DNA from: Thiogranum sp.
Lineage (GTDB): Bacteria > Pseudomonadota > Gammaproteobacteria > DSM-19610
Assembly: GCA_030148775.1 (NCBI GenBank)
Contig: JASBST010000024.1
Span: 1-32,024, forward strand
Reading direction: 5' to 3'
Length of the DNA stretch: 32,024 bases
Positions within the stretch are counted from its first letter, which is position 1, and each line of letters opens with the position of its first letter. Positions 18,530 through 24,951 of this stretch are shown here, one piece after another. Position numbers and translations under genes: made by a program. The notes under the pieces were generated by a model. It did not search any database. It worked only from the letters and a program-made list of their open reading frames with translations, and was not told the DNA's origin.

Positions 18530-19006
18530 ATGAAGACTGAAATTGCCCGACGACGCCTGCTCCAATGGCTGGGCGCCGGCACCGGCCTGGCGTTGGCCGC
18601 CCCCCGCGCCGGGGCACAGGACAAGGATGCCGATCTGTTCGGTGAACCCGCCCATAAACTGGTTTATCAGTTCAATAAAGCCGACGTGGATTACATGGAG
18701 CACGTGCTGTTTTCGGTCGGCGCGATGCTGCGCAAATACAGCGACAACGTCCACCTGGTGGTCACCGCCATCGGCCCCGGTCTGCACATTCTCGCCAAGC
18801 AGCCGGGGCGACCGGTGCCCGAAATCATCCGCCAACGCGTCTCCAGTCTGGCGGCCTACGGCGTCAGTTTTCATGCCTGCGGCAATACCATGAAATCGCT
18901 CGGCTGGGACGCATCGCATCTGCTCGAGTTCGCCGAAGTGGTGGAAATCGGCGCCGACGACCTCATGCTTCTCCAGGAACAGGGTTACAGCTATATCAGC
19001 TGGTAA
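18530..19006 (+). CDS. Tat-exported DsrE-like sulfur-relay-fold protein
   Basis: The 158-residue protein has a twin-arginine signal (R7-R8-R9-L-L-Q-W-L-G, then an Ala-rich h-region and AGAQ cleavage). A DsrE/DsrF-like domain follows (KLVYQFNKADVDYMEHVLFS, VTAIGPGLHIL). One conserved Cys lies in FHACGNT at about residue 117. Cytoplasmic DsrE-type proteins relay sulfur on cysteine. Export of this one suggests a periplasmic sulfur or thiol role. GAGGAG at 18519-18524 sets the start. Two c-type cytochromes lie directly downstream on the same strand, which suggests an electron-transfer partnership, although an extended -10 box between them allows separate expression. Confidence 0.85.
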   Translation: MKTEIARRRLLQWLGAGTGLALAAPRAGAQDKDADLFGEPAHKLVYQFNKADVDYMEHVLFSVGAMLRKYSDNVHLVVTAIGPGLHILAKQPGRPVPEIIRQRVSSLAAYGVSFHACGNTMKSLGWDASHLLEFAEVVEIGADDLMLLQEQGYSYISW

Positions 19007-19010
19007 GCTC

Positions 19011-19019
19011 TGTTATAAT
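19011..19019 (+). promoter_or_regulatory. Extended -10 promoter element ahead of the cytochrome pair
   Basis: TG-T-TATAAT is a perfect extended -10 element, starting 5 bases after the DsrE-like gene stop and about 100 bases before the first cytochrome ATG. No consensus -35 is needed for this class, and none is seen. Confidence 0.45.
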
Positions 19020-19121
19020 GCCGCCGGTCCGGCGTTAGAAGACTCCAAAGCAGCCGCCGGAAGCGTTGCGCGGCAATATCGTGCGCACCGACTGTAGACA
19101 TCAAAGACGAGAGTGAGGATT

Positions 19122-19457
19122 ATGAAAGCAAACTATTTACCTTGCCTGGCACTGTTGGCCGCCAGCACCCTGCCGGCGAGCGGGTTGGCCGCCGGCGATG
19201 CGGCCGCCGGCAAGACCAAAGCCTTTACCTGCATGGGATGTCATGGCATTCCCGACTACAACAATGTCTATCCCACCTTCCACGTCCCCAAACTCGGTGG
19301 ACAGCACGCCGAGTACATCGTCGCGGCGTTGCAGGAATACGCCAAAGGCCAGCGCAAACACGGTACCATGCAGGCGCAGGCAAGCACCCTGAGCGAGCAG
19401 GACATGCAGGACATCGCCGCTTTTTTTGCCGCAGGCGGCCGGGAGGACGGAAATTAA
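19122..19457 (+). CDS. Small periplasmic class I c-type cytochrome (first of pair)
   Basis: The 111-residue precursor has a Sec signal peptide (hydrophobic residues 8-22, cleaved near GLAA/GDAAAG). One haem site C37-M-G-C-H41 follows, with the probable distal ligand Met83 in KHGTM. The GGQHAEYIVAALQEYAKGQR helix resembles half of a cytochrome c4/c5-type protein. It is a soluble electron carrier. It is unusual in having an extended aromatic stretch (IPDYNNVYPTFHVPKL) after the haem motif. The next cytochrome begins one base after its stop codon, so translation is probably coupled. Confidence 0.9.
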   Translation: MKANYLPCLALLAASTLPASGLAAGDAAAGKTKAFTCMGCHGIPDYNNVYPTFHVPKLGGQHAEYIVAALQEYAKGQRKHGTMQAQASTLSEQDMQDIAAFFAAGGREDGN

Positions 19458-19458
19458 T

Positions 19459-19809
19459 ATGAACACATTAAAACAGTGGCTCGTGCTGAGCGCTATTTCA
19501 GTTTTCACGCTTTCGGCGCACGCCGGCGGCGACGCCGAGGCCGGCAAGAAAATAGCCAGCCAGACCTGCCAGGCCTGTCACGGCGCCGACGGCAATAGCA
19601 CCAATCCGCAGTATCCGACGCTCGCCGGACAGCACGCCGATTACCTGGTGCACGCCTTGAAGGGCTATAAAAACGGCGACCGCAAGAATCCGATCATGTC
19701 CGGATTTGCCGCCAGCCTGTCGCCCGCCGATATGAAAAATGTAGCCGCCTGGTTCGCCAGCCAGAAAGGGCTGACCTCCCCCAGATTACCCAACACCGTC
19801 CACGAATAG
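19459..19809 (+). CDS. Small periplasmic class I c-type cytochrome (second of pair)
   Basis: The 116-residue precursor has a Sec signal (residues 5-21, AHA/GGDAEAG). It has one haem site C37-Q-A-C-H41 and the probable ligand Met80 in NPIMSGF. The GQHADYLVHALKGYKNGDRK helix parallels the one in the upstream cytochrome, so the pair looks like an old duplication or the two halves of a split dihaem c4-type protein. It resembles cytochrome c553/c4 carriers of Gammaproteobacteria. A perfect 14-bp inverted repeat follows the stop. Confidence 0.92.
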   Translation: MNTLKQWLVLSAISVFTLSAHAGGDAEAGKKIASQTCQACHGADGNSTNPQYPTLAGQHADYLVHALKGYKNGDRKNPIMSGFAASLSPADMKNVAAWFASQKGLTSPRLPNTVHE

Positions 19810-19814
19810 GCGCT

Positions 19815-19845
19815 CAGGCTGATGCCCTGAAAGGGCATCAGCCTG
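19815..19845 (+). terminator. Perfect 14-bp inverted repeat after the cytochromes
   Basis: CAGGCTGATGCCCT at 19815-19828 pairs exactly with 19832-19845 around a GAA loop, 5 bases after the stop codon. No T-run follows directly, so it may be a weak terminator or an mRNA 3'-end stabiliser. Confidence 0.6.
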
Positions 19846-19893
19846 TTCGACCCGCCAAAAACGACAAAAAAGGGATTTCTTGTCATTTTTTTC

Positions 19894-19906
19894 TTGACTT
19901 TGTCAA
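19894..19906 (+). promoter_or_regulatory. Palindrome ahead of the MerR-type gene, possible operator/-35 region
   Basis: TTGAC-TTT-GTCAA is a perfect dyad whose left half is also a good -35 (TTGACT). It lies about 45 bases before the MerR-type start in an AT-rich leader. A partial copy (TTGTCA) occurs at 19880-19885. It could be an autoregulatory site. A matching -10 at normal spacing is not clear. Confidence 0.4.
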
Positions 19907-19953
19907 AAAGCCTGCGACACTTGTGCTAATTACCCAGGCACGGGGTAGGCGTG

Positions 19954-20403
19954 ATGCAAAGTGGTTTCACCCGCCAACAGGCCAGCGCACTTACCGGGCT
20001 TAGCTGCCGCCAACTCGATTACTGGCGCAAAACCGGCCTGGTGATCCCCCAACAGCAAACCGCCGGCGGACACAGCCGCTACGGCTTTATCGACCTCGTG
20101 GTATTACGCGCCGCCAGACGCTTGCTCGACGCCGATATTTCCCTGCAACGCATCCGCAAATGCCTGCAATCGCTCGCGCGCTTTCTGCCCGCCAGCAAAC
20201 ACCCGCTGGCGGAGCTGTCGCTGGTGGTTACAGGTGATGTGGTGCTGGTATTTCATGGTGAGCGCGCCTTCGACGCGCTCACCGGTCAGGAATGGGTCTT
20301 TCCGATCGCCGAACTGGCAGCGGAAGTCGAAAAACTGCAGCAGCCACCGCCGCAACAGGGCGAACTGTTCACTGCTGAAAAACATCCGGGAGTAAGGGCC
20401 TGA
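19954..20403 (+). CDS. MerR-type HTH regulator of the ParA-CBM48 locus
   Basis: The 149-residue protein has an N-terminal MerR winged helix at about residues 4-70: FTRQQASALTGLSCRQLDYWRKTGLV is the HTH, GGHSRYGFIDLVVLRAARRLLD the wing and helix. A C-terminal alpha/beta region follows (LSLVVTGDVVLVFHGERAFDALTGQEWVFPIAEL), ending with a short coiled coil. There are no metal-binding cysteines of the MerR/CueR kind. ATG 19954 and GTG 19951 are adjacent alternatives. The downstream ParA fusion starts 101 bases later on the same strand. The C-terminal domain may be an interaction module for the ParA system rather than a small-molecule sensor, which is inference. Confidence 0.85.
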   Translation: MQSGFTRQQASALTGLSCRQLDYWRKTGLVIPQQQTAGGHSRYGFIDLVVLRAARRLLDADISLQRIRKCLQSLARFLPASKHPLAELSLVVTGDVVLVFHGERAFDALTGQEWVFPIAELAAEVEKLQQPPPQQGELFTAEKHPGVRA

Positions 20404-20504
20404 CCTAATAACAAGTAACACAGGCATGATGATGAAGCGTCAACGCGCACCGTCTTGGTCGCAATCGTATGAACAACCGCTGCAGCACGACTGGGAGACA
20501 GAAT

Positions 20505-21620
20505 ATGCACATAATTGCCATCGCCAATCAGAAAGGCGGCTGTGGGAAGACCACCACCGCCATCAACCTGGCCGCCGAGCTGGGAAGGCAACAGCAACGC
20601 GTTCTGTTGATCGATATGGATCCCCAGGCGCACGCGTCGCTGGGGCTGGGGATCAGGGAACGCTGTTTGCAGGGGTTGTACGAGGTTTTCAATCACGAGC
20701 TGTCGCTCGAGCAGGCGATCCTGCCACAGGTGATCCAGGGTGTGGATCTGGTGCCGGCGACGGTGACGCTGGCAGCGGTTGAACCGCTGCTGACCGATCA
20801 GCCCGGACGCGAAAGACAATTACTGGAACACCTGGAGTCATTAAAAAACCGTTATGACCAGATTCTCATCGACTGCCCACCCTCGCTGGGCCTGCTTTCG
20901 ATCAACGCCCTGAGATGCGCCGATCGCGTGCTTGCTCCGCTGGACGCCGGGCTTTTCTCCCTGGATGGGTTGCAGCAGTTGCGTGGTATCGTCGGCCTGC
21001 TGGAGGAGAAATACGCGCTGCGTCTGCCGGTGGAAATCGTGTTGACGATGTTCGACGACCATACCCGGCTGGCGCAAACGCTGCTCGGTCACATCCGACA
21101 ACTGTGGCCCGGGACGCTCCACGACATCCGAATTCGTCCCACCGTGCGTGCCCGCGAAGCGGTTTATTTCGGCAAACCGTTATGCCAATACGCGCCCCGG
21201 AGCACGGCCGCTGCCGATTACCGACGTCTGGCCGCGGCACTGCTCGCAGCCGCCCAGCAAACCGCCGCCGGACCGTCGCCCACCACGCCTTGTTCAGGTC
21301 TTGAAAACGACATCGAGGACATCAACATGAGCCTAAGCAGCGAAAAGGCCCTTCGACAGATGGTCGTACTGACGTTCAGCGACATCGAATGCAACCGCTT
21401 GCAACTGGCCGGCGACTTCAACGACTGGGTGCCGGACCACAACGTGGAAACGCGCAAACTCAACGGCCGCTGGCAGAAGGTGTTCACCGCCGAGCCCGGC
21501 GTCTATGAGTACCGGCTGCTGGTAGACGGCAAGTGGCAGGCCGATCCCACCAATCCTCATGAAATACCCAATGACCTCGGCGGCATCAACTCTCTTTTAC
21601 AGGTACCGGCACAACTCTAA
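20505..21620 (+). CDS. ParA-type ATPase fused to a C-terminal glycogen-binding (CBM48/AMPK-beta-like) domain
   Basis: Residues 1-250 are a ParA/MinD ATPase: deviant Walker A K10-G-G-C-G-K-T-T, Walker A' IDMDPQ at 36-41, Walker B LIDCPPSLG at 121-129. A linker of about 25 residues leads to an immunoglobulin-like carbohydrate-binding domain at about 284-369. It contains GDFNDW, EYRLLVDGKWQADP and LGGINSLLQV. Comparison with AMPK-beta from memory shows the starch-contact residues kept as Trp308, Trp344, Leu358 and Asn362, with Lys replaced by Arg337. The 371-codon frame is uninterrupted. An internal ATG at 21327 behind GAGGA could also yield a free binding domain. The next gene overlaps the stop by one base. 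I infer positioning of a polyglucan or glycan-bearing cargo. Confidence 0.88.
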   Translation: MHIIAIANQKGGCGKTTTAINLAAELGRQQQRVLLIDMDPQAHASLGLGIRERCLQGLYEVFNHELSLEQAILPQVIQGVDLVPATVTLAAVEPLLTDQPGRERQLLEHLESLKNRYDQILIDCPPSLGLLSINALRCADRVLAPLDAGLFSLDGLQQLRGIVGLLEEKYALRLPVEIVLTMFDDHTRLAQTLLGHIRQLWPGTLHDIRIRPTVRAREAVYFGKPLCQYAPRSTAAADYRRLAAALLAAAQQTAAGPSPTTPCSGLENDIEDINMSLSSEKALRQMVVLTFSDIECNRLQLAGDFNDWVPDHNVETRKLNGRWQKVFTAEPGVYEYRLLVDGKWQADPTNPHEIPNDLGGINSLLQVPAQL

Positions 21621-22300
21621 TGACCAGTCAGCTCAACCCCGCCTGGCAACGCAGGCCATTTTCCTCCGATCACCTGGCAGAAATCAGTGCCCGCTTTCTC
21701 AGTAGCGAAGCGCGCCCGGCACCGGCTGCTGACAGCTGCCAGGTGATTTCTTTTTTACTCGCCGACAAGGCGCAGGAGGAGATGGTGCGCCAGTTGGGCC
21801 GCGAACTGGCGCGGCAGGAGCCATCGTGCCGCTGGGAATGTCTCGCCACCGATCAGACGGCGGCGGCCGGCGGCGCCCCCTGCACAGGCGGCAACGCGGT
21901 CTGTCTGCTGACCAGCACCTCGGTGGCGCAAGTCATCGAACGGACGTCCGGGCCTGTCGTACTGTCGGTCGGCGCCAGCCTGGCGGGCGTCAGACAGGCG
22001 TATATGGATATCAAACGCCTGAGCGCGTCCCAACAGCGGGATATCGCCGTGCTGCTGGTCGGGCCGCGCGACCAGCACGCCGCGTGGCGCTATTTCCGCA
22101 AACTGGCCGTCGGCACGTTACGTTTTCTGGATATTCCCTTGCTGAATCTCGGCTTCCTGCCGCCGACCGAAACGGCCGATCAGATTCCGCAGGAGCTGCG
22201 CCGGCAACTCCTGAACCGTATCGGCGCCCGCCTACTGCGCTGCGGCTTCCACAACCGGTATACTGAAACCTCGGCAACCGGGGATCGACGCGTATCATGA
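21620..22300 (+). CDS. P-loop-less FlhG/MinD-like protein
   Basis: The 226-residue protein has no Walker A motif. About residues 105-195 nevertheless resemble the C-terminal half of FlhG/FleN and MinD ATPases. In order, it has a strand (PVVLSVGASLAGVRQAYMDIKRL) like the TSITDAYALIKLL segment, another strand (DIAVLLVGPRDQHAAWRYFRKL), and TLRFLDIPLLNLGFLPP like RFLDVALQYVGVIPYD. The N-terminal 100 residues look variable and include two cysteines. I infer a degenerate, non-hydrolysing ParA-superfamily partner of the upstream ATPase. It is coupled on both sides: its ATG overlaps the ParA stop, and its stop overlaps the next ATG as ATGA. Confidence 0.75.
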   Translation: MTSQLNPAWQRRPFSSDHLAEISARFLSSEARPAPAADSCQVISFLLADKAQEEMVRQLGRELARQEPSCRWECLATDQTAAAGGAPCTGGNAVCLLTSTSVAQVIERTSGPVVLSVGASLAGVRQAYMDIKRLSASQQRDIAVLLVGPRDQHAAWRYFRKLAVGTLRFLDIPLLNLGFLPPTETADQIPQELRRQLLNRIGARLLRCGFHNRYTETSATGDRRVS

Positions 22301-22890
22301 GACTCAATATACAGGCGGTGGAAGATTATGATATTGAAGCCCTGCGCGCGCTGTTGATCGACGCCGCCGACGACCTGGTGGGCGCCGGGCACACCCTGCT
22401 CGAATCCAAGCTGCCCTGGGACGGTCACCCGATCCTGCTCGCCGATGCCGATGCCCGCCCGGTGCTGATCAGTTTCGACCTCGCTAACAGCCAGGCGGCA
22501 CTGGTCAGCGGCCTGCATGCCAGCGACCAATTGAGCGCGGCGCTACCCTGGGTCAATCAGGTCTATGCAGGGTTGCAGCGGCTGGAAAAAAGACCCCGTC
22601 TGGTGGTGGTCACCCGTGAACCGCCGCCGGGTTACCAGGCGGTGCTGTCCGGCGATCAGCATCTGTCCCTGTTTCTCTGTCGCGTCTTGCAGGTCAATGA
22701 TGAAACCGGCGTGCTGTTGGAAGCCCTGAATCACGACGGCGCCGCGACCCATGCCGTCCCGTCCGCCGGCGTCACCGCAACCCCCCGCCCCGTCTCACTG
22801 ACCGTCGCCACCCAGCCGCCCGCAGTGGCCGAAGACGACCCGGAGCTTGCGCTGAGCGACCAGGAAGCGAGCTACTTCCAGCAGCTCTGA
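22297..22890 (+). CDS. Uncharacterised third component of the ParA-CBM48 operon
   Basis: No family is recognised with certainty. The 197-residue acidic protein has a folded N-terminal part at about residues 10-150, a Pro/Ala/Thr-rich linker, and a conserved-looking acidic tail (DDPELALSDQEASYFQQL) of the sort used as a docking peptide. The pattern ESKLPWDGHPILLADADARPVLISFDL followed by SAALPWVNQVYAGLQRL is reminiscent of the PD-(D/E)XK nuclease-like fold, with the catalytic E-x-K replaced, so any nuclease activity is doubtful. ATG 22297 overlaps the upstream stop, implying coupled translation and a role in the same complex. Confidence 0.7.
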   Translation: MRLNIQAVEDYDIEALRALLIDAADDLVGAGHTLLESKLPWDGHPILLADADARPVLISFDLANSQAALVSGLHASDQLSAALPWVNQVYAGLQRLEKRPRLVVVTREPPPGYQAVLSGDQHLSLFLCRVLQVNDETGVLLEALNHDGAATHAVPSAGVTATPRPVSLTVATQPPAVAEDDPELALSDQEASYFQQL

Positions 22891-22960
22891 AGTCGATCCC
22901 CGCGAGGCGCGCCCCGACTCTCGGCGCGTGCGGGTAACTGCCCGGACAAGTCTGGAATGA

Positions 22961-22994
22961 TTCCCACCCCGCCAGCTGTTTTTCGGGGTGGGAA
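22961..22994 (-). terminator. Hairpin downstream of the small membrane ORF and ParA operon
   Basis: TTCCCACCCCG at 22961-22971 pairs exactly with CGGGGTGGGAA at 22984-22994, with a 12-base loop. It lies between two convergent genes and could serve both strands. No strong T-run flanks it. Confidence 0.55.
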
Positions 22995-23021
22995 CCAGGA
23001 CCGAAACCGGCCTTTTCCCTG

Positions 23022-23120
23022 TCAGGCCGTCGCGTATAACGATGCCACGAACGCTACCCAGGCGATGGATACGATGAACAAAGCGGCGATCCGGCGTTGA
23101 AACTGCTGAACTTGGGTCAT
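23022..23120 (-). CDS. Very small single-pass membrane protein
   Basis: The ORF encodes 32 residues. A polar, basic N-terminus (MTQVQQFQRR) is followed by one hydrophobic helix of about 20 residues (IAALFIVSIAWVAFVASLY) and a short ATA end. An AGGAGG site sits 7-8 bases before ATG 23120, and a hairpin lies 28 bases past the stop, so it has the parts of a real gene. No homologue is recognised. Size and topology resemble small regulatory or accessory subunits of membrane complexes. Confidence 0.6.
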   Translation of the reverse strand: MTQVQQFQRRIAALFIVSIAWVAFVASLYATA

Positions 23121-23533
23121 CACTGCCTCCTGGTGTTATATGCTGACTCTCTCCGGGCCCAAAATGCCGCAGCGCTCCGACGAACCGGAAAACCGCGACA
23201 AAAACCCCAACGTATCTGTTTCTAACGCAGTCAAAATTTCAATGCAAACAATGATTACGCCGCCGGCCCATTTGTGTCTGGATTTGGCGACAGTGCGTCT
23301 AAAAAATGACCAAATTTCCGCCACAACCGATCGAAACCGGTCCGGCCAGCGCCAAATGGTACAACTAACGCGAATGCACTAGGCCGCCCCGGCGCGTCTC
23401 CCAGCGCCCACCTGAGATGAAGCCTTCGCGGCGCGATTGGTCGCCGTCGGCCTGCGCCGTTTTCCCCATGCACGAGTCGATGGCAAAATCCCGCCGGGCT
23501 CGGCTACACTACGCACCAACCGAGGGTTTTGAC
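23121..23533. other. Intergenic stretch without a supported gene
   Basis: These 413 bases hold only weak open frames with unnatural composition. The part at 23200-23270 is AT-richer than its surroundings and may contain the promoter of the small minus-strand ORF. No consensus promoter or repeat stands out. Confidence 0.4.
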
Positions 23534-23845
23534 ATGCCGACCATTGAAAAGAACATGCCCAAGTGGGACGTCGCACTGGCTTCACTGGCGGGCGACGAAT
23601 TCCGTAAAAAAGGCGAGGCGCTGAAACTCGACGATTTTCACCGCCTGGCGACGCAGCACGCCATCCGCCTCGATGACATCATGGAAACAATGTTCCTGCT
23701 GGCTATTCACGGGCAGTGGACCTATACCGACCCTAATGGCCAAACCCAGCCGCTGAGCCAGGACACCCTGGACAACCTGTACGTCAAACGCCGTCTGTCG
23801 GAGCAGGATCTGAGCGCCTTCGACGGCGGCTGGCAGCCGGTCTAG
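23534..23845 (+). CDS. Conserved-looking small cytoplasmic protein of unknown function
   Basis: The 103-residue protein is not assigned to a family. It is soluble, charged and apparently helical, with a segment LDDFHRLATQHAIRLDDIMETMFLLAIHG, a short beta turn (WTYTDPNGQTQPLS), and a C-terminal WQPV. It has no cysteine, no signal peptide and no membrane helix. GAGGG at 23522-23526 precedes ATG 23534. An in-frame upstream start at 23417 adds an unnatural basic leader. It converges on the LysR gene with a single base between stops. Confidence 0.65.
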   Translation: MPTIEKNMPKWDVALASLAGDEFRKKGEALKLDDFHRLATQHAIRLDDIMETMFLLAIHGQWTYTDPNGQTQPLSQDTLDNLYVKRRLSEQDLSAFDGGWQPV

Positions 23846-23846
23846 C

Positions 23847-24707
23847 TCAGGCTGTCGCCGATCCGTCGATTTCGGCGGCGAGCTCGCGCAAGCCATGCAG
23901 GGCCTGGCGTTGCACGTCGCTGTCGGCTTCGCGCGGAAACACCATGTAAGCGGGATGAATGAATTCCGGCCCGTTTCTGACCTGATATAACTGCCCGGCA
24001 TCGATGAATGGCTGCGCCATGCGGATCGGCAGAAAACAGGAACCGCCGTTGGCCAGAATCAGCTGCACCCCCAGCCAGCCGATATTGACCACCTGCGGCG
24101 GCCGTGACAGGTCCGGAAAACTCTCCCGGTGCTTGGCGTAAAAACCGGGGCCCCACTCGACATAGATGTAATTCTCGTCCGGCCACTGCGTCTTGGGGTT
24201 GGAGCTGACCATCACCAGCGTCTCGTCGAACAGGTGCTCGACGACCAGACCCGGGGCGTGACTGGGCGTATACATGAGACAGATGTCCAGTGTGCCTTCG
24301 ATCAGGCGGCGCATCAGATCCTCCTCGAAGCCGATTTCGCTGCGGATGGAAACATCGGGGGCCGCCTCGCGCATCCACCCCACCCAACGCGGCAAAAAGC
24401 CTTCCCACAGCGCGATACGTCCGCCGATACGCACCCCGGCCCGATAACGGCTGGGCAGACCGACCTCATGGCGCGCCTGCTCCACTGTCAGCACCAGCGT
24501 TTTGGCGTGCGACAGGAAACGTCGCCCCGCCGGCGTGAGCGTGGCGCCGGCCCGGTTGCGCACAAACAAGCGCGCCCCGAGATCCGCCTCCAGATGCTGA
24601 ATCCGGGCGCTGACGGTGGACTGGGTCACGTGCAGCCGATTGGACGCTTCGAGAAAACTGCCGTGGGCGGCGATGGCTAAAAAGGTGCGGGCCTGTTCAA
24701 TGTCCAT
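23847..24707 (-). CDS. LysR-family transcriptional regulator
   Basis: The 286-residue protein has a canonical LysR HTH at about residues 1-60 (FLAIAAHGSFLEASNRLHVTQSTVSARIQHLEADLGARLFVR). A linker helix and a periplasmic-binding-protein-like effector domain follow (VRIGGRIALWEGFLPRWVGWMRE, IEGTLDICLMYTP). The effector ligand is unknown. It is transcribed divergently from the HPP-CBS pair across a 244-base AT-rich gap with dyads. LysR proteins usually control the divergent neighbour, so these two genes are the likely targets. Confidence 0.93.
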   Translation of the reverse strand: MDIEQARTFLAIAAHGSFLEASNRLHVTQSTVSARIQHLEADLGARLFVRNRAGATLTPAGRRFLSHAKTLVLTVEQARHEVGLPSRYRAGVRIGGRIALWEGFLPRWVGWMREAAPDVSIRSEIGFEEDLMRRLIEGTLDICLMYTPSHAPGLVVEHLFDETLVMVSSNPKTQWPDENYIYVEWGPGFYAKHRESFPDLSRPPQVVNIGWLGVQLILANGGSCFLPIRMAQPFIDAGQLYQVRNGPEFIHPAYMVFPREADSDVQRQALHGLRELAAEIDGSATA

Positions 24708-24730
24708 AATGGGGCAATATCTTCAATAAT

Positions 24731-24778
24731 ATCGGATATAGCGATAGTAACATGCAATATATATCGTTTGTCTATAAT
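24731..24778 (+). promoter_or_regulatory. Candidate LysR operator and HPP promoter
   Basis: ATCG-GATATAG-CGAT at 24731-24745 is a spaced dyad in the AT-rich divergent region. TATAAT at 24773-24778 is a good -10, but a consensus -35 is missing at 17 bases, as in activator-dependent promoters. The pattern fits a LysR-activated promoter for the downstream pair. Confidence 0.4.
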
Positions 24779-24951
24779 TCGTTCGCCCTATTATGATGCG
24801 CCCATGCTTTTTCCGCAGGAGATACGTTTTGACCGATAAACCCTCCGTTCAGAGCGCCGCGAAGGCGCCTGGATTCCGACAGCCGGTTCCCGTTGCCCGG
24901 CCCCACCGATGCGCGCGCGGCGGCCGCCGCGCCGCCTGCGGATAACCCGCC

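Noticed and set aside
23140-23382. 80-codon plus-strand frame
   Set aside because: No ribosome site, no folded-protein pattern, and it overlaps the leader of the small membrane ORF.
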